Positions 1 to 11,967 of a DNA stretch of 64,000 nucleotides are shown here, one piece after another. The stretch's first letter is position 1; the number at the start of each line of letters is the position of its first letter. The position numbers and the translations under genes are program-made. Source of the DNA: Tomitella gaofuii. GTDB lineage: Bacteria > Actinomycetota > Actinomycetes > Mycobacteriales > Mycobacteriaceae. The notes below the pieces were generated by a model. That model worked only from the letters and a program-made list of their open reading frames with translations. It had not been told where the DNA came from and did no database searches. The stretch lies in contig NZ_CP059900.1 in the NCBI RefSeq assembly GCF_014126825.1, positions 1 through 64,000 on the forward strand. Reading direction: 5' to 3'.

Positions 1-17
1 TTCACACTGAACCGACG

Positions 18-137
18 CTTTCCACAGGTTCGTCCACAGAACCGTGGGTAGTCGTGCCGGGTCACCGCGCCACTCGCTCGACGAGTGGTCCACTATCGTC
101 CACAGTTGTCCACAGGTGTGGATAATCGTGTGGATAT
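18..137. promoter_or_regulatory. DnaA-box cluster upstream of dnaA
   Basis: Several 9-mers match the DnaA box TT(A/G)TCCACA. TTGTCCACA is at 106-114, TCGTCCACA at 96-104, a TTATCCACA on the minus strand at 117-125, a near match at 129-137 on the minus strand, and a weaker CTTTCCACA at 18-26. In actinobacteria such boxes upstream of dnaA contribute to autoregulation and origin function. The cluster lies within the noncoding stretch before the GTG start of dnaA. The upstream neighbour (rpmH in related genomes) is outside the window. Confidence 0.8.
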
Positions 138-256
138 GTCGGCGACCATTGGACGCAGTCGTTGCGCGCCCCCGTGCGGAACCTGCGTTGTTGCAGGTCA
201 ACGCCGCGCAATGACCGCTGAAGGACATTCTGGACGTCAGGGGAGGACGAGGTTCT

Positions 257-1861
257 GTGGAGGAAGACCCGAACGCTCTGTCACGAGTGTGGCCGATCGT
301 CGTCTCCGAGCTCACCTCCGCGGACCGTGAGGAGGGCGCGCCGGCCATGCCGGGGCTGCCGCTGAGCCGGCAGCAACGCGCCTGGCTGCTGCTCGCCAAG
401 CCGATCACCCTCGCCGGGGGCTTCGCCCTGCTGTCCGCGCCGTCGAGCTTCGCGCGCGACGCGATCGAGCGCGTCCTGCGCCAGCCCATCTCTGACGCCC
501 TCGAACGCCACCTGGGCGACCCGGTAGAGATCGCCGTCCGCATCGACACCGCGCTCGACGACGACCCGGCCGACCGGCCGCGCGAGGATCCGCCGCGCCC
601 CGCCCCGGACGTCCCCGCACCATCGGACGGTGCAGGGATGTGGGCCGCCAATCCCGCCGAACCCCATTACGCCGACACCGCCACGCTGCTGCAGGGGCGC
701 CGCGACGAGCTCTCCGCCGAGGCGGAAGAAGACCTGATCGCGGAGGAGCAGGAAGCGCGCGAAAGCCTGGACCGCACCTGGCCGTCACACTTCAACACGC
801 CGGCCCCGGAGGCCGCCGGCAGCGCGAGCGAGGCGGGACTCAACCCCAAGTACACCTTCGACACGTTCGTCACCGGGCCGTCGAATCGCTTCTCCCACGC
901 GGCCGCCGTCGCCATCGCGGAGGCGCCGGCCCGCGCGTATAACCCGCTGTTCATCTGGGGCGAGTCCGGCCTGGGCAAGACGCATCTGCTGCACGCGGCC
1001 GGTCACTACGCCAAACGTCTCTTCCCCGGCCTGCGCGTGCGTTACGTGTCCACCGAGGAGTTCACGAACGACTTCATCAACAGCATCCGCGACGATCGCA
1101 AGGTGGCCTTCAAACGGCGCTACCGCGAGACGGACGTGCTGCTGGTGGACGACATCCAGTTCATCGAGAACAAAGAGGGCATCCAGGAGGAGTTCTTCTA
1201 CACCTTCGAGGCCCTGCACAACGCCAACAAGCAGATCGTCATCACCTCGGATCGGCCGCCCAAGCAGATGGCGACCCTCGAAGACCGGCTCCGCACCCGC
1301 TTCGAGTGGGGCCTGATCGCCGACGTGCAGCCGCCGGACCTCGAGACGCGCATCGCCATCCTGTCCAAGAAGGCGCAGATGGACTCCATCGAGGTGCCCG
1401 ACGACGTCCTCGACCTGATCGCCGGCCGCATCGAGCGCAACATCCGCGAACTCGAGGGCGCCCTGATCCGGGTGACCGCGTTCGCGTCGCTCAACAAGCA
1501 GCCGCTCGATCTGCGCCTGGCCGAGGTGGTGCTGCGCGACCTCGCCCCGGAGACCGCCACGGTGGAGATCACCGCAGCCACGATCATGGCGGTGACGGCC
1601 GAGTACTTCGACACCACGATCGACGAGCTGTGCGGGCCGCGCAGGGCCCGTCAGATCGCCTCCGCCCGCCAGATCGCGCTGTACCTGTGCCGGGAGCTCA
1701 CGGACCTGTCGCTGCCGAAGATCGGACAGGCCTTCGGCCGCGACCACACCACCGTCATGTACGCGGAGAAGAAGATCCGCGGGGAGATGGCCGAGCGACG
1801 CAAGGTCTACGACCAGGTCCAGGAGCTCACGGCGCGCATCAAGCAGCGGTCCAAGCTCTGA
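257..1861 (+). CDS. dnaA: Chromosomal replication initiator protein DnaA
   Basis: AAA+ ATPase that binds DnaA boxes and opens oriC. The 534-residue product has a poorly conserved, acidic and proline-rich linker over about residues 95-200. The AAA+ domain carries Walker [10 protein letters not shown] near residue 235 and Walker B LLVDDIQF near residue 295. The C-terminal DNA-binding domain contains the DnaA signature [14 protein letters not shown] at about 494-507. The start is GTG at 257, preceded by a purine-rich GGGGAGGACGAG. Length and domain order are normal for actinobacterial DnaA. It is flanked on both sides by DnaA boxes, as expected at the chromosome origin. Confidence 0.98.
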   Translation: MEEDPNALSRVWPIVVSELTSADREEGAPAMPGLPLSRQQRAWLLLAKPITLAGGFALLSAPSSFARDAIERVLRQPISDALERHLGDPVEIAVRIDTALDDDPADRPREDPPRPAPDVPAPSDGAGMWAANPAEPHYADTATLLQGRRDELSAEAEEDLIAEEQEARESLDRTWPSHFNTPAPEAAGSASEAGLNPKYTFDTFVTGPSNRFSHAAAVAIAEAPARAYNPLFIWGESGLGKTHLLHAAGHYAKRLFPGLRVRYVSTEEFTNDFINSIRDDRKVAFKRRYRETDVLLVDDIQFIENKEGIQEEFFYTFEALHNANKQIVITSDRPPKQMATLEDRLRTRFEWGLIADVQPPDLETRIAILSKKAQMDSIEVPDDVLDLIAGRIERNIRELEGALIRVTAFASLNKQPLDLRLAEVVLRDLAPETATVEITAATIMAVTAEYFDTTIDELCGPRRARQIASARQIALYLCRELTDLSLPKIGQAFGRDHTTVMYAEKKIRGEMAERRKVYDQVQELTARIKQRSKL

Positions 1862-2585
1862 GCGCCGTCGCGGGCTCCTCCCTGGCCGACGTGGCGGCCC
1901 CGCCGGTGATCCGCGCCCTCCGCGGGCATCGTCGCGCCGCCGTCCGCAGTGAATCGGGGTGCGCGTGTGACTCCGGTGACGAGTTTGCACACCTGTGGAC
2001 AACTATGGGGATAACCCGTCGCATCTGGGGACAACATGGGGACGAAGGTGGAACAACTTTCCGCCGTCCACAGCCGACCCCACCGGTCCACAACCCCGTC
2101 CACCGCCCGGTGCACATCCGCAAACCCGCCGCCACCAGCAGATCCATATGGTTGTGCACAGGATCCACAGGACCTACTACTACTGCTGAAATCTCTTCTC
2201 AAGGGGAAACTACAAAACAGCCTGTGTGGAAAGCCGCTCCTGTGGACCCCTCGACGCTGCGTCGGCGGAACCGGATCCCGCGCTTTACGGCGCGCCCCCG
2301 ACGACCTACGGTGGAGATCCCGGACCGGCTCTCGGCCTCAGCGCCGTCGGCTAATCTGGGGTCCGAGACCAGGTGTGCCTGGCGCACGTCCGGGGGGCCG
2401 AGCCTCTCGCACGCGGCCTCCGCCGCCGGGGCTCACCGTCGGCGTTATCGCGGCACCGAACGCACCATTGAGCTCGACCACAGAACGATCACTGCACGTC
2501 ACCGGCGGTGGCCGAAATACACACCGCGCTCGACGCGCGGGTACCGTCGGCCACGGCCGCCACACTGGAAGGATTCCCGGGTCTG
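1862..2585. other. Probable oriC region (dnaA-dnaN intergenic)
   Basis: This 724-bp noncoding stretch between dnaA and dnaN contains many TGTGGA/TCCACA words. TGTGGACAA is at 1994-2002, TGGGGACAA at 2026-2034, with further copies around 2061-2110, 2150-2170, 2224-2233 and 2241-2249. A relatively AT-rich patch at about 2171-2220 is a candidate unwinding element. In Mycobacteriales oriC maps to the dnaA-dnaN interval. No convincing gene is present; the open frames here are extensions of neighbouring frames. Confidence 0.85.
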
Positions 2586-3770
2586 ATGGAGCTAGCCGGC
2601 ATGAAATTCCGGGTCACCCGAGATGACTTCCAGGACGCGGTCACCTGGGTCGCACGCAGCCTCCCCGCACGGCCCACCGTGCCGGTCCTACGTGGCATCC
2701 TGATCGAGGCCACCGAGCAGGGCGTGACCGTCTCCGGGTACGACTACGAGACTTCCGCGCGCATGCAGGTGCCGGCCGAGGTGCCCGAGCCCGGCACGGT
2801 TCTCGTGTCCGGCCGACTGTTGGCGGACATCACCAAAGCCTTGCCGAACAAGCCGGTGGACGTGGCGTTCGACGGTACGCACCTCACCATCGTGGCAGGT
2901 CGCGCCACGTTCTCCCTGCCGATCATCCCCGTCGAGGACTACCCGCAGCTGCCCACGCCGCCGGCCCCGACCGGCGCCGTCCCGGCCGAGGAGTTCGCGC
3001 TGGCGGTCGGCCAGGTCGCGGTCGCGGCGGGTAAAGACGACACCCTGCCGATGCTCACGGGCATCCGCGTGGAGATCGAGGGTGGCAAGGTCGTCATGGC
3101 CGCCACCGACCGCTTCCGGCTCGCGGTGCGCGAGTTCGAGTGGAAGCCAGCCACCGCCGACCTGGAGGCCTCCGTTCTGGTGCCGGCCCGCACCCTGGCC
3201 GAGGCGGCGAAGACGATGACCTCGTCGGCCTCCGCCGACATCGAGATCGAGATGGGCGACGGCAGCGCGGTGGGCGCGGAGGGCATGCTCGGGGTCACCT
3301 CGGGCGCCCGCCAGACGACGGCGCGGCTGCTCGACGCGGAGTTCCCGAAGTTCCGCCAGTTGCTTCCCGCGACGCACACCGCGGTGGCGTCGGTGGAGGT
3401 CGCGCCGCTGACCGAGGCGATCAAGCGCGTCGCCCTGGTGGCCGAGCGCGGCGCGCAGGTGCGCCTGCAATTCTCGGAGGACGGGCTCGTGCTCGCGGCC
3501 GGCGGAGACGACTCCAGCAGTGCCGAAGAGTCCCTGCCCGCCGAGTTCGCCGGCGAGCCGCTCACCATCGCATTCAATCCCGGGTACCTGCAGGAGGGGC
3601 TCGGGGCGCTGGGCACCGAACACGTGCACATGGGATTCACGAGCCCCAGCCGGCCCGCGGTGCTGTGCCCCGCCGCCGAGGAGCTGCCCCAGGCCGACGA
3701 CTCCGGCGCATTCCCCGCATCGACCGGCAGCTACACCTACCTGCTGATGCCTGTGCGCCTGCCAGGCTGA
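2586..3770 (+). CDS. dnaN: DNA polymerase III beta sliding clamp
   Basis: Ring-shaped processivity clamp that tethers DNA polymerase III to DNA. The product is 394 residues with the three-domain clamp layout. Recognisable stretches include the start [15 protein letters not shown], the RPTVPVL motif near residue 35 and a C-terminal LLMPVR sequence, the part of the clamp that forms the partner-binding pocket. The ATG at 2586 was chosen because family similarity begins at MKFRV and a GGAAGG purine run lies upstream. The frame stays open to 2508, but that extension looks noncoding and falls in the origin region. It is followed 8 bp later by recF. Confidence 0.96.
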   Translation: MELAGMKFRVTRDDFQDAVTWVARSLPARPTVPVLRGILIEATEQGVTVSGYDYETSARMQVPAEVPEPGTVLVSGRLLADITKALPNKPVDVAFDGTHLTIVAGRATFSLPIIPVEDYPQLPTPPAPTGAVPAEEFALAVGQVAVAAGKDDTLPMLTGIRVEIEGGKVVMAATDRFRLAVREFEWKPATADLEASVLVPARTLAEAAKTMTSSASADIEIEMGDGSAVGAEGMLGVTSGARQTTARLLDAEFPKFRQLLPATHTAVASVEVAPLTEAIKRVALVAERGAQVRLQFSEDGLVLAAGGDDSSSAEESLPAEFAGEPLTIAFNPGYLQEGLGALGTEHVHMGFTSPSRPAVLCPAAEELPQADDSGAFPASTGSYTYLLMPVRLPG

Positions 3771-3778
3771 CCGCGGCG

Positions 3779-5053
3779 GTGTTCCTCCGTCACCTGCGGC
3801 TGCAGGACTTCCGATCGTGGGAGTCGCTCGACCTCGACCTCGAACCCGGCGTCACCGTCTTCGTCGGCGCCAACGGCCGGGGAAAGACGAACATCCTCGA
3901 GGCCGTCGGTTACCTGGCAACGCTGTCGTCGCACCGCGTGTCGTCGGACCAGCCGCTCATCCGGTCCGGTGCCGAATCCGCACTGATCGCGGCTACCGCC
4001 ATCAACGACGGGCGCGAGCTCACATTGGATCTCACCATCCACGCGGGCCGCGCCAACAAGGCGCGGCTGCGGCAGAGTCCGATGCGCCGCACCCGCGAGA
4101 TACTCGGCGTGGTCCAGTCGGTGCTCTTCGCGCCCGAGGACCTGGCGCTCGTACGGGGCGACCCCGGCGAGCGGCGTCGGTTCCTGGACGAGCTGATGAC
4201 AGTGCGCCGACCCAGGCTGGCCGGCGTGCGGTCCGACTATGACAAGGTGCTGCGCCAACGGTCGGCGCTGCTGAAGTCCGCGGGCCCCGCCATGCGCGAC
4301 GGCGGGCGCGGATCCGACGGTGCGAGCGCGCTGGCGACACTCGAGGTGTGGGACGGCCACCTGGCCGCCTACGGAGCGGAGATCATCGCCGCCCGAATGG
4401 CATTGGTGGGTGAGCTGGCGCCGCATCTCGCCGGGTCGTACGCGTCGATCGCCCCCGAATCGCAGGCGGCATCGCTGGCCTACCGTTGCAGTCTCGCGGA
4501 GGACTTGCCGCCCGATCCGCCGTCGTCCGCGTCGCCGTCCGATACGGTGGCGGGCCTGGAGAAGGCCATGCATGCGGCGTTGTCGCGGGTGCGCTCCCGC
4601 GAGATCGCGCGGGGCGTGTGCCTGGTGGGTCCGCACCGCGACGACCTCGCGCTCCGATTGGGCGAGCACCCCGTGAAAGGCTATGCGAGCCACGGAGAAT
4701 CGTGGTCCTTCGCGCTGGCGATGCGCCTGGCGGCGTTCGAGCTTCTGCGACACGACGGCACCGAGCCGATCCTCGTCCTCGACGACGTGTTCGCCGAGCT
4801 CGATCGGCGGCGGCGAAGCGCCCTCGCCCACGTGGCGGGGCAGACCGAGCAGGTGCTGGTGACGGCGGCGGTGCCCGAGGACGTGCCCCAGGAGCTGCGG
4901 GGGCGGCAGTACGTCGTCTCGATCCGGGACCGCGGCGACCTCGGACGGGTGTCGACCATTGCGGCGGCGCCGTGCGCGAGCAGTGACGGCGACGTCGGTG
5001 CAGACGGATCGCCAAGACCGGGCGACGCGGAGGTGACCGGCGATGGCGGCTGA
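3779..5053 (+). CDS. recF: DNA replication/repair protein RecF
   Basis: SMC-like ATPase that helps load RecA at gaps in single-stranded DNA. The predicted 424 residues start with [14 protein letters not shown], the normal RecF N-terminus, from a GTG at 3779. Walker A GANGRGKT is near residue 30. A Walker B/D-loop [12 protein letters not shown] lies near residue 330. The tail after the conserved domain is hydrophilic. The gene follows dnaN by 8 bp and overlaps the next gene by 11 bp, so dnaN-recF-DUF721 probably form one transcription unit. A longer open frame upstream is a shadow of dnaN. Confidence 0.95.
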   Translation: MFLRHLRLQDFRSWESLDLDLEPGVTVFVGANGRGKTNILEAVGYLATLSSHRVSSDQPLIRSGAESALIAATAINDGRELTLDLTIHAGRANKARLRQSPMRRTREILGVVQSVLFAPEDLALVRGDPGERRRFLDELMTVRRPRLAGVRSDYDKVLRQRSALLKSAGPAMRDGGRGSDGASALATLEVWDGHLAAYGAEIIAARMALVGELAPHLAGSYASIAPESQAASLAYRCSLAEDLPPDPPSSASPSDTVAGLEKAMHAALSRVRSREIARGVCLVGPHRDDLALRLGEHPVKGYASHGESWSFALAMRLAAFELLRHDGTEPILVLDDVFAELDRRRRSALAHVAGQTEQVLVTAAVPEDVPQELRGRQYVVSIRDRGDLGRVSTIAAAPCASSDGDVGADGSPRPGDAEVTGDGG

Positions 5054-5609
5054 ACCCGGAGAGGGCGGGGACGCTCCCGCCGGCGGCGGCGACGGGGCTC
5101 CGCGTGGCGCGGACCTTGCGCGGCGCGCGCTGGAAGAGGCGCGCGCGCGGGCTGCGGCGCAGGGCAAGTCGGTGGGTAAGGGCATGGCCTCGCCGCAACG
5201 GCGACAACAGCGACGTCCGTCGCGTCGCCGCTGGTCGGGCCCCGCCGACGACCCCCGTGACCCGCAAACCCTGGGGACGCTCGCCGCTTCGCTGGCCCGG
5301 CGCCGGGGATGGAACCGCCACGTGGCCGAGGGACGGGTGCTCGGGTGCTGGGACGAGGTCGTCGGGGAGGAGATCGCCGACCACGCTGCCCCGTCGTCGC
5401 TCCACGACGGGGTCCTGCACGTGACGGCGGAGTCGACGGCGTGGGCGACGCAGCTCAGGATGGTGCAGAGCCAGATCCTCGCGAAGATCGCCCGCGCGGT
5501 GGGCGACGGCGTGGTGACCAAGCTCGAGATCCGCGGCCCCAGCGCGCCGAGCTGGCGCCACGGCCCCCGGCACGTGAGCGGGCGCGGACCACGGGACACC
5601 TACGGCTGA
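5043..5609 (+). CDS. DUF721 (DciA-like) protein
   Basis: Small basic protein of 188 residues, with an alanine/arginine-rich variable N-terminus and a conserved DUF721 domain from about residue 75 to 160. Family members next to recF and gyrB correspond to DciA, which assists loading of the replicative helicase in bacteria lacking DnaC/DnaI. The conserved core includes a [13 protein letters not shown] stretch followed by [14 protein letters not shown]. The ATG lies inside the 3' end of recF (11-bp overlap), implying translational coupling. The assignment rests on family pattern and position; the helicase-loading role here is inferred. Confidence 0.88.
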   Translation: MAAEPGEGGDAPAGGGDGAPRGADLARRALEEARARAAAQGKSVGKGMASPQRRQQRRPSRRRWSGPADDPRDPQTLGTLAASLARRRGWNRHVAEGRVLGCWDEVVGEEIADHAAPSSLHDGVLHVTAESTAWATQLRMVQSQILAKIARAVGDGVVTKLEIRGPSAPSWRHGPRHVSGRGPRDTYG

Positions 5610-5875
5610 CCGGATGGACGGCATCGCTGTGAGCCGTCGTGCGGGCCGGCCGCGTACGGTGCCTGGCGTTGTCACGATGAGTCAGGCGGTGTCCGGCCTC
5701 GTCGTCCGTCGAGTTCGTGCCGCAGTGGCGCCTCCAGGCGTGTGTGAGTGGCCTCCCAGGGCGTCCGAGGAAGTAGACTGGTGTGGAAATGGTGCCGCCA
5801 TGTCCACCACCCTCAGCCGGGCGCCCCGCGCGGGTGGTGGACACGCGTGTGCGGCTCGACCAGAAGGAGTGCTAG

Positions 5876-7939
<2,064 letters not shown>

Positions 7940-8032
7940 CGGGCGGATCCCACACCGCGGCCCCGGTGCGCCAGCAGGACGCGTGCCGGGGCTGTGGTGT
8001 CTCCCGGACTTTGAGTCGTCACGTGACGATCA

Positions 8033-8061
8033 GGCCCCGGGTCCCTGAGGCACCCGGGGCC
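8033..8061. terminator. Stem-loop between convergent gyrB and secreted-protein gene
   Basis: A perfect 10-bp GC-rich inverted repeat (GGCCCCGGGT at 8033-8042, ACCCGGGGCC at 8052-8061) with a 9-nt loop lies between the gyrB stop and the stop of the minus-strand gene. It has no U-tract, as is common in high-GC actinobacteria, and could stop transcription from both directions. Confidence 0.65.
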
Positions 8062-8082
8062 CGATCCTGGGGAAGTGCTCGG

Positions 8083-8754
8083 TCAGCTGGCGGACAGCGA
8101 TCCGAGCGAGCCGAACAGGTCCAGCGAGCCCAGCAGTCCGCCGCCGGCCTGCTCGAAGGTCAGAGTGCCGTCGTTGTCGGAGACGGTGAAGGTCTGCGCC
8201 GGGCCGACCTTGCCGTTGGCACCGTTGAAGCAGGCGGAGACGATCGAGTAGTCGCCTTCGTCGAGATCCGCGGCGGTGAGGGTGCCAGAGTCCTCGGTCG
8301 TGGTCGCATTCGTGTCCAGCTGGAGGACGTCGGCATCGTCGACGACGTTGTCCGTCTTCTCGACCGTGTTGCTACCGGGGTATCCCGAACCCATCGCGAT
8401 CATGAGCTTGAGATCATGCTCGCTGACGCCGTCGAGCACAATGGATTCCACGACGTATGCGCGGCACGTCACGTCGGTGCCGTCCTCGCCGCCGCTCTGG
8501 GTCAGCGTGATCGTGTTCGTCGCGCCGTCGTCGCTCACGTCGGTGGTGACCGCGCCGGTGACTCCCTCGTAGGCGCCGCCCCCGAGGCTGCCGAGCACGT
8601 CGAGGCTGCCGAGCACGTCGAGGCTGCCGAGCGAGCCGCCTCCCAGTGAGCCGAGGTCGATCGCGGATGCGGCACCCGCGGCGGGGATGGCGAGGGCGAC
8701 GGCGGCGGCGAGTGCGGCGCCGGAGCCGGCGATGCGGCGGATCTTCTGGGACAT
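8083..8754 (-). CDS. Secreted protein with LGSLDVLGSLD-type repeats
   Basis: Predicted exported protein of 223 residues. The N-terminus has a positively charged start, a hydrophobic alanine-rich core and an AGAASA cleavage site near residue 31, a typical Sec signal peptide. Right after cleavage come short repeats built on LGSLD/VLGSL, encoded by an 18-bp tandem repeat near 8585-8630. A related LLGSLDLFGSLGSL sequence sits at the C-terminus. The middle is a beta-rich domain with two cysteines. The start at 8754 is supported by GGAG upstream. No enzymatic motif is seen. It resembles small secreted mycobacterial proteins of unknown function, and the repeats could mediate self-association (inference). 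Confidence 0.75.
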   Translation of the reverse strand: MSQKIRRIAGSGAALAAAVALAIPAAGAASAIDLGSLGGGSLGSLDVLGSLDVLGSLGGGAYEGVTGAVTTDVSDDGATNTITLTQSGGEDGTDVTCRAYVVESIVLDGVSEHDLKLMIAMGSGYPGSNTVEKTDNVVDDADVLQLDTNATTTEDSGTLTAADLDEGDYSIVSACFNGANGKVGPAQTFTVSDNDGTLTFEQAGGGLLGSLDLFGSLGSLSAS

Positions 8755-9051
8755 GGGTGATCTCCGTTCAGTAGAGCTGACCGGCTGGGGCCCCGTGGCA
8801 TCGTCGTGCACTTTGACACTACGGACGGGCCATTGTGACCGGTCACACTTCGTAGTTTCCATCCGAACGTAAACTAAAGATCATGATCTTTCGCAATCCG
8901 ATGACGGAAGTGCATCCGATTGGATCACATCAGTTTGTCGGGTGTCACAGGCCCCGAGGGTGGGTCGGCAAGGCGAGAGTCCGGGGCGGCCACCCCGTCC
9001 ATCGGTAGCCACGATCACGCGAAACGACGTCTCGCGCATAGGGTGGCAGCC

Positions 9052-9552
9052 ATGACAGTGTGGAAAACCTCGTCCATCGGTGCCCATGACTTCGCGAGCC
9101 CCGTCACCGACCGTTGGCTGGAGGACTACGTGGCGGGCGAGGTGTTCGAGTACGGCTCGATCACCGTGACCGAGGCTGACATTCTGGAGTTCGCGCAACG
9201 CTACGATCCGCAATCCATCCACATCGACGAGGACGTGGCGCGCGAGGGGCCGTTCGGCGGGCTCATCGCCAGCGGGTGGCAGACGGCGTCGGTGTTCATG
9301 CGGATGTTCGCGGACAACTTCCTCACCGCGGTGGGCAGCCTGTCGTCGCCGGGTATCGACGAGCTGCGCTGGACCGCGCCGGTGCGCCCGGGTGACGCAC
9401 TGCGGATCCGAGTCACGGTGGACGAATCGCGCCGTTCCCGGTCGAAGCCGGACCGGGGGATCATCCGCACCACCGGTGAGATGTTCAACCAGGACGGCAC
9501 GGTGGTGCTCACGCTCCGAGCGATGAACCTCATCGCCGCGCGCTCGTCGTGA
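9052..9552 (+). CDS. MaoC-like hot-dog fold dehydratase
   Basis: Protein of 166 residues with the MaoC/(R)-specific enoyl-CoA hydratase pattern. The hydratase 2-like motif is seen as ADILEFAQRYDPQSIHIDEDVAR, followed by GPFGGLIASGWQ. The Asp and His of that motif are the usual catalytic pair for water addition to enoyl-CoA thioesters. It therefore probably acts in fatty-acid or related acyl-CoA metabolism; the substrate cannot be told. The ATG at 9052 gives the family's usual length. It is followed directly by the parS palindrome. Confidence 0.85.
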   Translation: MTVWKTSSIGAHDFASPVTDRWLEDYVAGEVFEYGSITVTEADILEFAQRYDPQSIHIDEDVAREGPFGGLIASGWQTASVFMRMFADNFLTAVGSLSSPGIDELRWTAPVRPGDALRIRVTVDESRRSRSKPDRGIIRTTGEMFNQDGTVVLTLRAMNLIAARSS

Positions 9553-9558
9553 GGGGCC

Positions 9559-9599
9559 GGCGGTGTTTCACGTGAAACCGTTTCACGTGAAACACCGCC
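9559..9599. promoter_or_regulatory. parS: Twin parS sites in a perfect 41-bp palindrome
   Basis: Two copies of the ParB-binding sequence GTTTCACGTGAAAC lie at 9565-9578 and 9580-9593, separated by one base. The whole 9559-9599 segment is a perfect inverted repeat around C9579, with GGCGGT/ACCGCC arms outside the two sites. parS sites cluster near oriC and nucleate ParB spreading for chromosome segregation. The hairpin also sits just behind a MaoC-like gene and could act as a transcription barrier. Confidence 0.93.
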
Positions 9600-9722
9600 C
9601 GGTTCCGTGCGGGGCGGCGCCTGGCTAGTGAGACTCGCGTCACTGCGCCGCGGTGCGCGACGCACAATGTGGCGAAGCGTGGCCGCAGGGGCCGCGTCGT
9701 CATCATGCAAGGGGGTTCCCCG

Positions 9723-10595
9723 ATGGAACGCACGCACGTGGTCTCCGCCGTCGACGGCCTGCAGCTGCAGGTCTATCACTGGTCGGCGGAGAACCCGAGG
9801 GCCACCGTCCAGCTGGCGCACGGGCTTGCCGAGCACGCCCAGCGCTACGACCGGCTCGCCCGCGCCCTCGTCGCCGCCGGCTACGACGTGTGGGCGCACG
9901 ATCACCGCGGACACGGGGCGTCGGTCAACGCCGCGGTGCCGCACGGCGGCTTCGGCGACGCCGGATGGGCCGGCCTTGTGGCAGACCTGGTTCAGGTCAG
10001 CGGCGTTGTCGCCGAGGCGGTCCCCGGGGCGCCCCACTTCCTCGTCGGGCACTCGATGGGTTCGTTCGCGTCGCAGTTCGTGCTGCTGGACCGTTCCGCC
10101 GACTACACGGGCGTCGCGCTGAGCGGAACGACGGCTCTCGACATCGCCGCGGCCGCGATGCCGGAACCGGGTTCGGAGGCCGCGGAGAACGCGAACCTCG
10201 ACGCCTACAACGAGGGATTCGAAGGCGACACGGGCTACGAGTGGCTTAGCCGCGACGCCGAGGAGGTGGCGAAGTACGTCGCCGATCCGCTGTGCGGGTT
10301 CGACGTGCAGCCCGACCTGCTGCCGAGCATCTTCGGGGCCAGCGCACCGACAGGGGACCCGGAGGCGCTGTCGACGATCAGTCCTGACGTCGCAATCCTC
10401 GTCTTCAGCGGCGAAGACGATCCGCTTGCCGGCCAGGGCTACATGCCGACGACGGTGGCGGACCGTTACCGCGCCGCCGGGGTGAAGGACGTGGAGCTGG
10501 AGATCTATCCGGGTGCGCGGCACGAGATCTTCAACGAGACCAACCGCGACGAGGTGACCGAACGCCTGATCAGCTGGCTTGACGCACGGGTGTGA
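9723..10595 (+). CDS. Alpha/beta hydrolase, monoacylglycerol-lipase-like
   Basis: Serine hydrolase of 290 residues. Visible features are the HGLAEHAQRYDRLA oxyanion-loop region near residue 35, HDHRGHG near 60, nucleophile elbow GHSMGS near 110, and the catalytic His in GARHEIFNE near 265, with an Asp in the SGEDDPL segment. This pattern fits the monoacylglycerol lipase/lysophospholipase group (Hydrolase_4 family), so the likely role is hydrolysis of acylglycerols. No signal peptide is seen. ATG 9723 was chosen because a GGGGG purine run precedes it; the frame opens earlier. Its 3' end overlaps the convergent chelatase gene by 26 bp. Confidence 0.85.
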   Translation: MERTHVVSAVDGLQLQVYHWSAENPRATVQLAHGLAEHAQRYDRLARALVAAGYDVWAHDHRGHGASVNAAVPHGGFGDAGWAGLVADLVQVSGVVAEAVPGAPHFLVGHSMGSFASQFVLLDRSADYTGVALSGTTALDIAAAAMPEPGSEAAENANLDAYNEGFEGDTGYEWLSRDAEEVAKYVADPLCGFDVQPDLLPSIFGASAPTGDPEALSTISPDVAILVFSGEDDPLAGQGYMPTTVADRYRAAGVKDVELEIYPGARHEIFNETNRDEVTERLISWLDARV

Positions 10596-11340
10596 GGGAT
10601 CCGGAGGTGTGAGGGCCGCGGTGGGCGGTGGATGTCCGCCGCGGCGCGGTCGCGGTCGACGCGGCCTCGTGCATCAGGTGCACGATGATCCGGGCCAGTG
10701 CAGGATCCGGTCCGATGGGCTGTGCGATGACGTCGGCCCCGGATGCGGCGATCTGCGACCAGAAGTGCCCTTCGGCGAGGACATACGGCGCGACGGCGAT
10801 GCGCCGCGCACCTTCCGATCGCATCCGGTTCACGGTCGGCACGATACCGGAAGGTCCGTCGACGCATGATGTGGTGCGGACCGGGGCGCCCAACGCATCG
10901 GACAACAAGCGGCCGGCGTGGAGGACGTCAGCGCGGGCCCGGGGATCGGACGATCCGACCGCGGTCATCAGCACGGAGTCCATCGAGCGCAATCCGGCTG
11001 CACGAAGCCGCGCTGCCTGCACCGCGGCGATGGCCGGGTGGGGCCCGATCCCACGGGTGAGTCGGCAGCGACGCTCCGGTGACCGGGTAGCGAAGACTTG
11101 CGCAGGTAGGTCGACGTGCACGTGGTATCCGGAGGCCAGGAACGCGGGAACCACCACGACGTCCCCGGCGGGCGTCGTGGAGAGGCTCTCCGCGACGGTC
11201 GGTGCGGCGACGTCCGCGAACGCGAGCCGCACCGGTACCTCGACTTCGTGCGATACAAGACGGGCGAGACGTCTGAGGGCTGCGGTGCCACGTGCATCCC
11301 GGGTGCCGTGCGCCGCGATGACGAGCCCGGCGACGCTCAT
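10570..11340 (-). CDS. Sirohydrochlorin chelatase-like (CbiX/SirB family) protein
   Basis: Protein of 256 residues with two CbiX-type halves. The first begins VIAAHGTRDARG and carries a HVHVDLP segment; the second has VLMTAVGSSDPRA and APYVLAEGHFW. Histidines at the starts of these strands bind metal in the family. As the last gene of the nitrate/nitrite reductase operon, it most likely inserts iron into sirohydrochlorin to make siroheme, the cofactor of NirB. Its ATG overlaps the nirD stop by 4 bp (ATGA). It converges on the hydrolase gene with a 26-bp overlap. Confidence 0.85.
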   Translation of the reverse strand: MSVAGLVIAAHGTRDARGTAALRRLARLVSHEVEVPVRLAFADVAAPTVAESLSTTPAGDVVVVPAFLASGYHVHVDLPAQVFATRSPERRCRLTRGIGPHPAIAAVQAARLRAAGLRSMDSVLMTAVGSSDPRARADVLHAGRLLSDALGAPVRTTSCVDGPSGIVPTVNRMRSEGARRIAVAPYVLAEGHFWSQIAASGADVIAQPIGPDPALARIIVHLMHEAASTATAPRRTSTAHRGPHTSGSLTPVRQAS

Positions 11341-11831
11341 ATGCCCGGGGAGTCGGCCCCGGCCGGGCCGACGTGGATCACTCCGTCCTCGACCCGGACC
11401 GGGTGCACGGGGAGGGTGAGCCCGGGAACGTTCAGGCACCGGCCGTCTGTCAGCGAGTACACCTCTTTGAGCAGAGGGGACGCCACGGTCGCTTCGCCGC
11501 CGCGGTCGCCGACGATCCCGCGTGACATGACGGCGGCTCCCGCGGACGGATCGATGTTGCCGACGGCGTGCAGGCTGCCATCGGTCAGGAGGAACAGAGC
11601 GGCCTGCCGGCCTCCGCGCAACAGCACGGCGACCCCGCGTCCGGGCAACAGCCGGTGCATCGCGCACGCCGGGGTCCAGCCGCCGGCGTCGCGGTGCGTG
11701 CTGGGGTGGCACGCGGGACGACGGGCCGGCGCGGCCGCGTCCGGGACCGGCGCGGGCGAGACCGAAACGGGGCTTCGGTCCGGCGAGTCCAGCACCGCAG
11801 TTGTGGAAGGGGACGTCGTTCGGGTGTTCAT
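11337..11831 (-). CDS. nirD: Nitrite reductase small subunit NirD
   Basis: 164 residues. The first 50 are low-complexity and proline/serine-rich. The rest matches the NirD Rieske-like fold, which lacks the usual iron-sulfur ligands. Recognisable segments are AVLLRGGRQAALFLL, DGSLHAVGNIDP, GDRGGEATVASPLLKEVYSL and CLNVPGLTLPVHPVRVEDG. With NirB it forms the NADH-dependent assimilatory nitrite reductase that makes ammonium. It lies 136 bp downstream of nirB and overlaps the chelatase start by 4 bp. The long N-terminal extension is unusual; an internal start is possible. Confidence 0.9.
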   Translation of the reverse strand: MNTRTTSPSTTAVLDSPDRSPVSVSPAPVPDAAAPARRPACHPSTHRDAGGWTPACAMHRLLPGRGVAVLLRGGRQAALFLLTDGSLHAVGNIDPSAGAAVMSRGIVGDRGGEATVASPLLKEVYSLTDGRCLNVPGLTLPVHPVRVEDGVIHVGPAGADSPGI

Positions 11832-11967
11832 CGTCTGCTCCCTATGTCCATGGAGGTGTGCCTGCTACGCGTTGTGCCGTGGCACCCACGCTATGGATCC
11901 GCCGTTTCGGCCCGGTTACGTGCGCGTTGGATCGTGGTAAGCAATCCGGTCGTCCACGCCGGATGAT

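Noticed and set aside
3737-5599. 620-codon minus-strand frame over recF and the DUF721 gene
   Set aside because: Shadow of two well-supported plus-strand genes; Arg/His-rich translation.
8585-8630. 18-bp tandem repeats as a CRISPR array
   Set aside because: They are in-frame protein repeats without spacers; no cas genes are in the window.
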